57,448 bases of DNA from Burkholderiales bacterium (GTDB taxonomy: Bacteria; Pseudomonadota; Gammaproteobacteria; Burkholderiales; Burkholderiaceae_D): the NCBI GenBank assembly GCA_016200895.1, contig JACQDX010000142.1:1-57448 (forward strand). Direction: 5' to 3'. The notes beneath the pieces were generated by a model, which was not told where the DNA came from, ran no database searches, and saw nothing but the letters and a program-made list of their open reading frames with translations. Numbering within the stretch: position 1 is the first letter of the stretch; each line of letters begins with the position of its first letter. The position numbers and the translations under genes were made by a program. This document shows positions 36,753 to 45,473 of this stretch, piece after piece.

Positions 36753-37685
36753 TCAATGCTCAGTGGCAATCAGGCGCTCGGGCGCGAGTATGCCGTATTC
36801 CTGCAACTGGGCTGAACCAAGCAACTGCCCGTCCGATTCACGATAGACGCGAACGCGGCCAGTTTCAATGGGTAATGTCACTTCTTCTTTATTTAATGCC
36901 AGACGCTGACCATGCAGGAAGCGGCGTGACAGCTCATCTGTGAGGTAAACAGGGTCAAAGCTCGACAATAAGGCATCCACCGGATCCAGCAATGCCAGAC
37001 GTTCTTCTTCGGGCAAGCTCTCAAGATGCTCCAGGGTAATCGATTTCTCAAGCAACAGATGGCCTACGCCTATACGGCGCAATTCTTTCAGATGCGCGCC
37101 ACAGCCAAACACCGCGCCTATGTCTTCACCCAGCACACGCACATAGGTGCCCTTGCTGCATTTGACCTTCAGGCTCAGGAACGGCGCTTCATAAGCCAGT
37201 AATTCCAGTTCGTGAATGATGACACTGCGCGCTTCGCGTTCCAGAGTGATACCAGCACGCGCATATTCATACAGAGGTTTGCCATCACGCTTGAGTGCCG
37301 AATACATGGGTGGCACTTGCTGTATGGGTCCAGTGAATTGCTTTAAAGCATGCTGGATTTGCTCAAGACTGACCGTTACCGGTTTTTCTTCCAGCACTTC
37401 GCCCTCAGTGTCACCCGTCGTCGTCGTGATGCCAAGGTGTACGACCGTAGTATAGGTCTTGTCAGCTTCCAGCAAATCCTGGGAGAATTTGGTGGCTTCA
37501 CCAAAGCACAGTGGCAACAGGCCAGTGGCGAATGGATCAAGCGTGCCAGTATGCCCTGCTTTGGCGGCATTCAAAAAACGCTTGGCCTTGATCAGGGCAT
37601 CATTACTGGAAAAACCAACTGGCTTATCCAATAGCAATACGCCGTGCACAGGCACGCGCTTTCTTTTAATTTTCGGAGTCGTCAT
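36753..37685 (-). CDS. truB: tRNA pseudouridine(55) synthase TruB
   Basis: Makes pseudouridine 55 in the T loop of most tRNAs. The 310-residue protein has VHGVLLLDKPVGFSSND near the start, the catalytic segment GHTGTLDPFATGLLPLC with its Asp, YTTVVHLGITTTTGD, the KRDGKPLYEYARAG loop and the KCSKGTYVRVLGEDIG motif, then a C-terminal PUA-like region. The ATG at 37683-37685 is used because the 15 upstream codons are not conserved. It is the last gene of the rimP-to-truB operon, 52 bases after rbfA. Confidence 0.97.
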   Translation of the reverse strand: MTTPKIKRKRVPVHGVLLLDKPVGFSSNDALIKAKRFLNAAKAGHTGTLDPFATGLLPLCFGEATKFSQDLLEADKTYTTVVHLGITTTTGDTEGEVLEEKPVTVSLEQIQHALKQFTGPIQQVPPMYSALKRDGKPLYEYARAGITLEREARSVIIHELELLAYEAPFLSLKVKCSKGTYVRVLGEDIGAVFGCGAHLKELRRIGVGHLLLEKSITLEHLESLPEEERLALLDPVDALLSSFDPVYLTDELSRRFLHGQRLALNKEEVTLPIETGRVRVYRESDGQLLGSAQLQEYGILAPERLIATEH

Positions 37686-37737
37686 GTTGTCAGCAGCCTG
37701 TTGCCAGGCTGCACACTCACAGTGTATCAATCAAGAA

Positions 37738-38127
37738 TTACTCTTCGCCGTCGTCTTTGGCACGGGAGGCATTGGCTTCGTCTATCAGTTTCGACATGGC
37801 GATGCCACGAATAGTGGATGTATCATGCACGAAATGCAGTTGCGGCAAGGTATGGATATGCAAACGCAAACCCAGTTGATTGCGCAGGAAGCCAGAGGCT
37901 TTAACTAAAGCCTCTATGGTGTTTTTGACGGCGACAGGATCATCCACCAAAGTGGTGAAATACACTTTTGCATGGGCGTAATCAGGGGTCAACTGTACTT
38001 CAGTCAAGGTGATCATGCCTACGCGTGGGTCTTTTAATTCAGACCAGATGATTTCTGCCAGGTCACGTTGAATCTGGTCTGCTACACGCAGGCCACGACC
38101 GGGGATATTTTTGCTATGTTTTGCCAT
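37738..38127 (-). CDS. rbfA: 30S ribosome-binding factor RbfA
   Basis: Cold-shock-type KH-fold factor that helps mature the 5' end of 16S rRNA. The 129-residue protein shows RGLRVADQIQRDLAEIIWSELKDPRVGMITLTEVQ, in short the N-terminal helix and KDPRVG turn, then DYAHAKVYFTTL and LRNQLGLRLHIHTLPQLHFVHD, which are typical. The C-terminal tail is acidic. It follows infB after 57 bases that contain a perfect 9-bp hairpin. Confidence 0.96.
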   Translation of the reverse strand: MAKHSKNIPGRGLRVADQIQRDLAEIIWSELKDPRVGMITLTEVQLTPDYAHAKVYFTTLVDDPVAVKNTIEALVKASGFLRNQLGLRLHIHTLPQLHFVHDTSTIRGIAMSKLIDEANASRAKDDGEE

Positions 38128-38153
38128 AATTTTCTTACCTCTCCATAAACCAC

Positions 38154-38176
38154 AACCCCGGAACTAGTCCGGGGTT
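38154..38176 (-). promoter_or_regulatory. Hairpin between infB and rbfA
   Basis: AACCCCGGA and TCCGGGGTT pair perfectly around a 5-base loop, starting 8 bases after the infB stop. No T-run follows on the minus strand, so an RNA-processing or stability element is more likely than a terminator. Confidence 0.5.
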
Positions 38177-38184
38177 ATCTTGAG

Positions 38185-41085
38185 TTACAGAGTTCGTGCT
38201 ATCTCTTGTACTTCAAATATTTCAAGCTGATCGCCAACCTGAATCTCGTTGTAGCCTTTCAGTGAAAGACCGCATTCCAGACCGGCCTTGACTTCTTTGG
38301 CATCGTCTTTGTAACGCTTGAGCGAATCCAGTTCGCCTGTCCAGGTAACCACGTTGTTGCGCAGCAAACGAACAGAGGACGTACGCCTGACCACACCATC
38401 GGTAACCAGACAGCCGGCAATCGCGCCAACCTTGCTGACCACGAAGACCTGGCGAATCTCGACCATACCAATGATCTGTTCGCGCTTCTCTGGGGCCAAC
38501 ATGCCGGACAAAGCTGCTTTGACTTCATCTACTGCATCGTAAATGATGTTGTAGTAGCGGATGTCAACGCCGTTAGACTCTGCCAATTTACGGGCAGATG
38601 CATCAGCACGGGTGTTAAAGCCGATGATGACCGCTTTGGAAGCGACAGCCAGATTGACGTCGGATTCGGAAATACCACCAACTGCTGCATGTACAACCTG
38701 TACACGCACTTCGCTGGTCGACAATTTGACCAGGGATTGCACCAGCGCTTCTTGCGAACCTTGTACGTCGGTCTTGACGATGATAGGCAAGTTTTTGACT
38801 TCGCCTTCGCCCATGTTTTCGAACATGTTTTCCAGCTTGGCAGCTTGCTGCTTAGCCAGTTTGACGTCACGGAATTTACCTTGACGGAACAAGGCGATTT
38901 CACGCGCTTTGCGTTCATCAGCCATGACCATGACTTCTTCACCGGCGGACGGCACTTCTGTCAAACCTTGGATCTCTACCGGGATGGACGGGCCAGCCTC
39001 GGAGATATTCGCGCCATTTTCATCCAGCATTGCACGGACACGGCCATAAGCTGAACCAGCCAATACCACGTCACCACGTTTCAAAGTACCAGACTGCACC
39101 AGGATAGTGGCAACAGTACCGCGACCTTTATCCAGGCGCGCTTCAACAACCAGGCCTTTGGCAGGCGCATCTTTAGGTGCTTTCAATTCCAGCACTTCAG
39201 CTTGCAACAAGACTTGTTCCAACAGGGCATCTATACCCAGACCAGTTTTTGCAGATACCTGTACGAATGGTGAATCACCACCGTATTCTTCAGGCACAAC
39301 GCTTTCAGCGATCAACTCTTGTGTCACGCGGTCTGCATTGGCACCTGGCTTATCAATTTTATTGATAGCAACCACCAGAGGCACACCAGCTGCTTTCGCA
39401 TGGGCAATCGCTTCCTTGGTTTGCGGCATGACGCCATCATCTGCTGCCACAACCAGAATAACGATATCCGTCGCCTTGGCACCACGGGCACGCATAGCGG
39501 TAAACGCTTCATGGCCTGGCGTATCAAGGAAGGTGATCATGCCACGTGGTGTTTCTACGTGATAAGCACCGATATGCTGGGTAATGCCACCGGCTTCACC
39601 AGATGCGACTTTGGCGCGACGGATGTAATCCAGCAAAGATGTTTTACCATGATCAACGTGGCCCATGACAGTCACCACAGGAGCGCGCGGGAAGGATTCG
39701 TATTCACCGTGCTCTGTGGTATCCGTCAGCATAGCTTCAGGATCATCCAGTTTTGCAGCAAAGGCTTTATGCCCCATCTCTTCGACCAGGATCATTGCTG
39801 TTTCCTGATCAAGTACCTGGTTGATGGTGCACATCTGGCCCAGTTTCATCAAATGCTTGATGACTTCGGATGCCTTGACCGCCATTTTGTGTGCCAGTTC
39901 AGCCACAGTCAGGGTTTCAGGCACAAACACATCTTTGACGATGGCTTCTACCGGCACCTGGAAATTGCTTTCGCGGTCATCATGATGACTATTACGACGA
40001 CCTTTAGGACCGCCCTTCCAGCCATCACGGCCACCAGAAGTATCACCACGTGTTTTCAGACCACCGCCACGTTTCTTGGCTGCGTCCTCTTGCCAGGTTG
40101 AGGACACATTGGCAGATTTGATTGCCTTCTTGTCGCCAACAGCTGGTTTTTTCTCGTCTTTTTTCTCTACTGCCGCACCAGGTTTTTTCTCAGCCACTTT
40201 TTTATCAGCAGGCTTGTGCAAAGTACCCTCAGCAACCTTGGGCGCTACTACAGGAGCAGGCTCAGGTGCTTTAGCTGGGCGACGTGCCGCGTTCATCATT
40301 TCTTTGATTTGCGCAACTTCGTCAGCCACCGCTTTTCTGGCTTTTTCAGTAGCAGCAGCACGCTCGGTTGCTTCTTTAGCGTCGGCTACGACTTTTTTCT
40401 TCGCATCTTCTGCTTCGACACGCTTTTTGTCTTCGTCAGCAGCGGCTTGAGCGGCTTGCACAGGCTTTACCTCTGCAGGCTTGGCATCTGCAGGCTTGGC
40501 GTTAGCACTGGCGTTGAGCGCCTTGGCGGCAGCGGCGGCTTGTTCAGCCCTGGCTTTCTCAGCTTCTGCTTTGGCGGTTTCTGCCAACTCAGCGTCACGC
40601 ATGGCTTGCGCCTGGGCTTCTTTTTCAGCTTCCAGCTTGGCCAGACGTTCTTGCTTCTCAAGCAATTCAGCTTCCTGACGTGCGATCAGTTCCGCTTCGT
40701 GGCGCGCTTCTTCATCAAAGCGGGCCTGCTCAGCAGCATCGAGTACCGGTGCAGGAGCCTGTGCTTCATCTGCGGGAGCATCATCACGTTTAACGAAGGT
40801 ACGTTTTTTACGAACTTCAACCTGAATGGTACGAGACTTCCCAGTCGCATCGGCTTGCTTGATCTCGGTCGTTTCCTTACGAGTCAAGGTTATTTTTTTC
40901 TTTTCAGTGTCCGCAGAAACGCCATGGGAACGACGCAGATGCTCCAGGAGCTTATCCTTGTCTTCCTTTGTCAGCGAATCTGACGTTGAGCTCTTACTGA
41001 CGCCCGCTGCACGCAATTGCGTGAGCAGCAAATCTGCTGACATCGTTAGCTCGGTGGCAAATTGGGCTACATTGTTACTCGCCAT
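38185..41085 (-). CDS. infB: Translation initiation factor IF-2
   Basis: GTPase that brings initiator tRNA to the 30S subunit and promotes subunit joining. The 966-residue protein has an N-terminal IF2 domain (MASNNVAQFATELTMSADLL), a long alternating Ala/Glu/Lys linker (residues about 110-330), a second IF2-N motif (VAELAHKMAVKASEVIKHLMKLG), then the G domain (GHVDHGKTS, DTPGHEAF, NKIDKPGA) and domains II-IV (C2 domain near the end). The linker length is typical of betaproteobacteria. It lies 47 bases after nusA. Confidence 0.98.
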   Translation of the reverse strand: MASNNVAQFATELTMSADLLLTQLRAAGVSKSSTSDSLTKEDKDKLLEHLRRSHGVSADTEKKKITLTRKETTEIKQADATGKSRTIQVEVRKKRTFVKRDDAPADEAQAPAPVLDAAEQARFDEEARHEAELIARQEAELLEKQERLAKLEAEKEAQAQAMRDAELAETAKAEAEKARAEQAAAAAKALNASANAKPADAKPAEVKPVQAAQAAADEDKKRVEAEDAKKKVVADAKEATERAAATEKARKAVADEVAQIKEMMNAARRPAKAPEPAPVVAPKVAEGTLHKPADKKVAEKKPGAAVEKKDEKKPAVGDKKAIKSANVSSTWQEDAAKKRGGGLKTRGDTSGGRDGWKGGPKGRRNSHHDDRESNFQVPVEAIVKDVFVPETLTVAELAHKMAVKASEVIKHLMKLGQMCTINQVLDQETAMILVEEMGHKAFAAKLDDPEAMLTDTTEHGEYESFPRAPVVTVMGHVDHGKTSLLDYIRRAKVASGEAGGITQHIGAYHVETPRGMITFLDTPGHEAFTAMRARGAKATDIVILVVAADDGVMPQTKEAIAHAKAAGVPLVVAINKIDKPGANADRVTQELIAESVVPEEYGGDSPFVQVSAKTGLGIDALLEQVLLQAEVLELKAPKDAPAKGLVVEARLDKGRGTVATILVQSGTLKRGDVVLAGSAYGRVRAMLDENGANISEAGPSIPVEIQGLTEVPSAGEEVMVMADERKAREIALFRQGKFRDVKLAKQQAAKLENMFENMGEGEVKNLPIIVKTDVQGSQEALVQSLVKLSTSEVRVQVVHAAVGGISESDVNLAVASKAVIIGFNTRADASARKLAESNGVDIRYYNIIYDAVDEVKAALSGMLAPEKREQIIGMVEIRQVFVVSKVGAIAGCLVTDGVVRRTSSVRLLRNNVVTWTGELDSLKRYKDDAKEVKAGLECGLSLKGYNEIQVGDQLEIFEVQEIARTL

Positions 41086-41132
41086 TCAGTCCTCTTTTTC
41101 TATGTGCGCGTTATGAGATTGAAACCCGTGAA

Positions 41133-42692
41133 TTACTTAGCTTCTACGAGTTTCCAGGCTTTGGCTAACAAAGCCTTGGCCTGATCATCATATTTAGCGT
41201 CGATGAGTTTCATCTCATCATCGGTCACATCTTCAAATGCATCTTTAATTAATTGACGGGTGCGGTCGGCAGACAATGCCAAAATCGCGCCAAATTCGTC
41301 ATAAGCCAATCCAGCGAAAGCCGCCAGGGTCTTGATACCAGCCAAACCCAGCTTACCCGCCGTCACGCGGGTCATACCTTCGAGATTGACTAATTCATCT
41401 TCCATACCTTCGAGACCTTCTTCAGAAGCAATTGCTTCTGTCAACAAAGCGTCACGAGCGCGGTTACGCAACTCATTGACGGTATCTTCATCAAAGGCTT
41501 CGATTTCCAGCATTTCGCTGATAGGTACGTAAGCGATTTCTTCCAAACTGGAAAAACCTTCGTCAACCAGGATGTCGGCGACTTCCTGGTCAACGTCGAG
41601 TTTTTCCATGAACAGGCTGCGGATGCCGGCAGTTTCTTGCTCGGCTTTATTCGCAGACTCTTCAGCAGTCATGATATTGATTTGCCAGCCGGTCAATTCA
41701 GCCGCCAGGCGGACATTTTGCCCACTGCGACCAATAGCAATTGCCAGGTTTTCTTCATCAACTACCACGTCCATGCCGTGTTTTTCTTCATCCACCATGA
41801 TGGATGAAACATTGGCAGGTGCCAGTGCGCCGATCACGAATTGCGCCGGATCTTCAGACCACAGCACGATATCGACACGTTCACCACCCAGCTCACCAGT
41901 CACAGCCTGTACGCGTGAACCACGCATACCGACGCAAGTGCCGATAGGATCTATACGCTTGTCAGCGGTAAACACGGCGATTTTTGCACGCACGCCAGGG
42001 TCACGCGCAGCAGACTTGATGATCAGGGAACCTTGTTCGATTTCCGGCACTTCCAGCTCGAACAGTTTCATGATGAATTCTGGTGCTGTACGCGACAAGA
42101 TGACTTGCGGGCCACGGGCATTGCGATCAATACGCAAAATGTAGGCGCGAACACGGTCACCAACACGCAGATTTTCTTTAGGGATCATCTGGTCGCGTGG
42201 CAAACGCGCTTCAATCTTGCCGGACTCAACCACGGCTTCACCGCGTTCCATACGCTTGATGGTACCTGTTACCAGGGAATCACCTCGTTCGAGGAAGTCA
42301 GCCAGGATTTGTTCACGTTCCGCATCACGGATACGTTGCAAAACGACTTGCTTGGTATCTTGAGCAAAGCGGCGGCCAAAATCGACCGATTCAATTTCTT
42401 CTTCGATGTAATCATCGACCTGAATTTCAGGGTCATCTTCCACTGCTTCAAAATGCAGAATTTCCTGATCTGGCAATTGCAGGCCCGCTTCATCCGGCAC
42501 CACGTGCCAGCGACGGAAAGACCTGAATTCACCAGTGTCGCGGTCGATTTCTACGCGAATATCGACTTCACCGGGAAAACGTTTTTTTGTCGCTTGCGCC
42601 AAAGCATGTTCCAGCGATCCGAAAACAACCTCTTCATCGACGTTCTTTTCACGCGCCAGCACATCCACCAATAACAACAAATCACGACTCAT
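41133..42692 (-). CDS. nusA: Transcription termination/antitermination factor NusA
   Basis: RNA-polymerase-binding factor for pausing, termination and antitermination. The 519 residues show the N-terminal polymerase-binding domain (MSRDLLLLVDVLAREKNVDEE), an S1 domain (GTIKRMERGEAVVESG), KH1 and KH2 domains (IAVFTADKRIDPIGTCVGMRGSRVQAV, IAIGRSGQNVRLAAELTG) and two C-terminal acidic helix-hairpin-helix repeats (VDEGFSSLEEIAYV, LAGIKTLAAFAGLAYDE) that bind the alpha subunit CTD in E. coli. Its start overlaps the rimP stop (ATGA), indicating coupling. Confidence 0.98.
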   Translation of the reverse strand: MSRDLLLLVDVLAREKNVDEEVVFGSLEHALAQATKKRFPGEVDIRVEIDRDTGEFRSFRRWHVVPDEAGLQLPDQEILHFEAVEDDPEIQVDDYIEEEIESVDFGRRFAQDTKQVVLQRIRDAEREQILADFLERGDSLVTGTIKRMERGEAVVESGKIEARLPRDQMIPKENLRVGDRVRAYILRIDRNARGPQVILSRTAPEFIMKLFELEVPEIEQGSLIIKSAARDPGVRAKIAVFTADKRIDPIGTCVGMRGSRVQAVTGELGGERVDIVLWSEDPAQFVIGALAPANVSSIMVDEEKHGMDVVVDEENLAIAIGRSGQNVRLAAELTGWQINIMTAEESANKAEQETAGIRSLFMEKLDVDQEVADILVDEGFSSLEEIAYVPISEMLEIEAFDEDTVNELRNRARDALLTEAIASEEGLEGMEDELVNLEGMTRVTAGKLGLAGIKTLAAFAGLAYDEFGAILALSADRTRQLIKDAFEDVTDDEMKLIDAKYDDQAKALLAKAWKLVEAK

Positions 42693-43174
42693 GCTTTGCG
42701 ACTCCTAAAATCCACTTGCGGCACGAGGCGTGCCTTATCCACATCGGCGAGCGTAAACTCCAGCATGGCCGACCCATCTTTTACTTCAAATTCCAGCTTC
42801 AGATTCTCACCTTCAGGTTCGTGCAAGATGCCTTCGAAAGTTTTGCGATTTGGCGTGCCCGGCATGGGCATACGCAATTTCACATTGGCTTTCTCACCAG
42901 CAAAACGCACATAGTCAGCGATTTTTTTGAGTGGCCTGTCGAGACCAGGAGAAGAAGTCTCAAGGCGGCTGTAATTGACGTTTTCAACCGTCAGCACATG
43001 CGATAACTGATGACTGACTTTTTCGCAGTCTTCCACCGTGATATTGCCGCGCTCCAGATCTTCCGGCAAATAATCAATATAAACCCGGAACAAGCCGCGT
43101 TCGGCCTGCTCAAAGTCCACCAGATCATATCCGGTACCGTTGACGGTCTTTTCTATCAAATCCAACAAAGCCAA
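42689..43174 (-). CDS. rimP: Ribosome maturation factor RimP
   Basis: Assists 30S assembly. The 161-residue protein starts LIEKTVNGTGYDLVDFEQ, then RVYIDY, the central ITVEDCEKVSHQLSHVLTVE and LETSSPGLDRPLKKIADYVRF motifs of the N-terminal domain, and a C-terminal SH3-like domain. It is the first gene of the rimP-nusA-infB-rbfA-truB operon; its stop overlaps the nusA start by 4 bases. A bidirectional terminator lies about 125 bases upstream, so the operon promoter should be between 43175 and 43297. Confidence 0.96.
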   Translation of the reverse strand: MALLDLIEKTVNGTGYDLVDFEQAERGLFRVYIDYLPEDLERGNITVEDCEKVSHQLSHVLTVENVNYSRLETSSPGLDRPLKKIADYVRFAGEKANVKLRMPMPGTPNRKTFEGILHEPEGENLKLEFEVKDGSAMLEFTLADVDKARLVPQVDFRSRKA

Positions 43175-43296
43175 ACTTATTCTCCGAAAAACACACTGAC
43201 AATTTGCAAACCGGGCAAAACCCGCTACAGGCCTGGCGATTCGGGCTATTGAGCGTTGCGCCGCAACTCTCTCAACACGATATCAATCGCTAAAAC

Positions 43297-43329
43297 CAAA
43301 AAAAAATGGGCAACTGCCCATCTTTTTTT
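43297..43329. terminator. Terminator between rluB and rimP
   Basis: Stem ATGGGCA/TGCCCAT with A9 on the left and T7 on the right, so it can work in either direction; on the minus strand it ends rluB transcripts. Confidence 0.85.
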
Positions 43330-43392
43330 GTAGCGCCTCGATTTTAAATTCAAATAAAGGCAAAATCTGCTAACTACAAGATTATAAACGAT

Positions 43393-43426
43393 AAATTACC
43401 TCGTCGCAATGGAAAACGAGGTAATT
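43393..43426 (-). promoter_or_regulatory. Second hairpin downstream of rluB
   Basis: A perfect 12-bp stem AAATTACCTCGT/ACGAGGTAATTT with a 10-base loop, about 47 bases after the rluB stop. No long T-run follows, so it may be a stabilising 3' hairpin placed before the true terminator. Confidence 0.5.
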
Positions 43427-43472
43427 TCAACACGTCTCGCTACTGCAAAACGCTTAAAACGACCGAAAAACA

Positions 43473-45473
43473 TTATGCGCCACGTGAGCGCCTGCGCGCT
43501 GCAATTCCCTGCCCTATGGCCTGACCGCTGCCACGGGATGTAGGGCCACGACGCTGCCCAGCATCCGGAAAACCCAATGCCGTTTGCAACGGATCTGGCT
43601 GACGGCTGCGTTTTTTACCGTTAGCGTTGTTGGCGTTGTTACCAGCACCGTTGCCCGCTCCATTACCTACACCATTACGCGGATTACCTGCATTACCACC
43701 AGTTTTATTGCCATATGCATTGTTGCCGTTGGCATTACCGCCACGACCCGCACCATATTCAGCACGCTCAGTACGGCCACTGGACATAGGGAAACCGACT
43801 TGTTTCTGACTAAATGGCCCAGTACCAAAACCAGGCGCCTTATTGCCAAATGGCTTGCCACCCTTGGTTGGCGCAACAGGTTTATCGCCACCGGCCTTTT
43901 CCAGACCACTCAGTTTCAACAAGGCGCGAACTGCATCTTCTTCCAGCTCTTCCCAACGACCACGTTTGAGATTGGCAGGCAAAGTCATGGCACCATAACG
44001 GGTGCGTATCAGACGTGAAACCGTCAAACCGACCGCTTCAAACATACGACGCACTTCACGGTTACGGCCCTCACCAATGATGACGCGATACCATTTATTA
44101 ACACCTTCGCCACCACCATCAATAATTTTGGAGAATTGCGCTAAACCATCTTCCAGCTCAACACCCGCCAGCAAACGCTGACGCATACCCTCTTCCAGCT
44201 CACCCAGGGTACGCACAGCGTATTCACGCTCGATACCATAACGTGGGTGCATCAGACGGTTTGCCAGGTCACCAGATGTGGTGAACAGCAACAAACCTTC
44301 AGTGTTGTAATCGAGACGCCCTACTGCCAGCCACTTACCAACCTTCATGGTTGGCAGGCTTTCAAATACGGATGCACGGCCTTCCGGATCACTGTTACTG
44401 ACAATTTCGCCAGCCGGTTTGTGATAAATCAGGACGCGTGGCGGTTTTTTACTGACTTTGCGCATGATGGGCTTGCCATTGATACGCACCTGGTCAGTCG
44501 GCAGAATTCTTTGGCCAATATGAGCAGGCTCACCATTCACAGAGACGCGGCCAGCAACAATCAGCTCCTCCATGTCGCGGCGCGAACCCAGCCCAGCTTC
44601 AGCCAGCACTTTATGCAATTTAGGCGCATCATCATCTGCAGTCAGATCACGACGCACTGGTTTGCCACGGCCTTTACCCTTGGCATCATCAGCAGCACCC
44701 GAGTCAAACGCCTCGGAAGTAACAAAAGAAAACACGTCATCAGCATTATTGCCAGCACCCGGGCGGCCACCACGAGTTTGTTGCTGTGGTCGCTTGGATT
44801 TATTGGCACCCGGCTGTCCAGCATTTTGACGCGGGCCACGTTCATTGCGGTCACCACGCTCAGTACGTGCAGTGCGCTCGCCGCGATCTGGACGCTCTGC
44901 GCGGTCGGTACTCTCACCACGATCAGCGCGGACTGGATGTTCAGTTTTTTCACTACGTTCTGTTTTTTCGCTGCGCTCTGTCCGTTCTGCGCGATCTGCC
45001 CTTGGCGCACGTTCTGTGCGGGGCGGACGTTCGCCGCGCGGTGGACGTTCGCTACGCTCGGCTGCTTGCTCGGTACGCACGACTGGCTCGGCAACTGCAG
45101 GAGCCTCAGACACAACTACCACCTGATCTTCAACAACATCTGCGACCTTGGCCTTGCTACGGCTAGCGCGTGGTGCAGCCCCAGGTTCTTTAGCGGCGCG
45201 GGGGGCGCGCGGGGCACGAGCTTTTTTAACTGGTGCTTCTGCAGCATCAACGGCAGATGCTGTCACTGCTACAGTTGCGACCGCTGCTTCTGTAGCACCT
45301 GCTGATTGCTCTGCATTCTCTTGCTTAGGCTTGGATCGGCTTACACCAGTACGCGGGGCACGCGCTGCGCGCTTCGCCGGTTTTGCGTCATCACCACCAG
45401 CAGGGCCATTGTCATTTGCGCCCGCACCATCAGCTTGGTCAGCATTCACATCTTCAGGATTCATTGGATTCAT
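43473..45473 (-). CDS. rluB: 23S rRNA pseudouridine(2605) synthase RluB-like, with long basic/charged extensions
   Basis: RsuA/RluB-family enzyme; RluB makes pseudouridine 2605 in 23S rRNA. Core, residues about 285-530: S4 domain (LHKVLAEAGLGSRRDMEELI), PRVLIYHKPAGEIVSN, catalytic motif GRLDYNTEGLLLFT with its Asp, and EGRNREVRRMFEAVG. The protein is 666 residues, over twice the core: the N-terminus is Ala/Lys-rich, followed by about 70 residues of ERPPR/ERTER-type repeats, and the C-terminus has Asn/Gly runs. These look disordered and RNA-binding. It overlaps scpB by 20 bases. RluB rather than RsuA is inferred from the context and extensions. Confidence 0.93.
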   Translation of the reverse strand: MNPMNPEDVNADQADGAGANDNGPAGGDDAKPAKRAARAPRTGVSRSKPKQENAEQSAGATEAAVATVAVTASAVDAAEAPVKKARAPRAPRAAKEPGAAPRASRSKAKVADVVEDQVVVVSEAPAVAEPVVRTEQAAERSERPPRGERPPRTERAPRADRAERTERSEKTERSEKTEHPVRADRGESTDRAERPDRGERTARTERGDRNERGPRQNAGQPGANKSKRPQQQTRGGRPGAGNNADDVFSFVTSEAFDSGAADDAKGKGRGKPVRRDLTADDDAPKLHKVLAEAGLGSRRDMEELIVAGRVSVNGEPAHIGQRILPTDQVRINGKPIMRKVSKKPPRVLIYHKPAGEIVSNSDPEGRASVFESLPTMKVGKWLAVGRLDYNTEGLLLFTTSGDLANRLMHPRYGIEREYAVRTLGELEEGMRQRLLAGVELEDGLAQFSKIIDGGGEGVNKWYRVIIGEGRNREVRRMFEAVGLTVSRLIRTRYGAMTLPANLKRGRWEELEEDAVRALLKLSGLEKAGGDKPVAPTKGGKPFGNKAPGFGTGPFSQKQVGFPMSSGRTERAEYGAGRGGNANGNNAYGNKTGGNAGNPRNGVGNGAGNGAGNNANNANGKKRSRQPDPLQTALGFPDAGQRRGPTSRGSGQAIGQGIAARRRSRGA

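Noticed and set aside
43584..45305. Long plus-strand open frames opposite rluB (up to 352 codons)
   Set aside because: They mirror the Arg/Glu/Ala-rich repeats of rluB on the other strand; they show no domain and no start signals.
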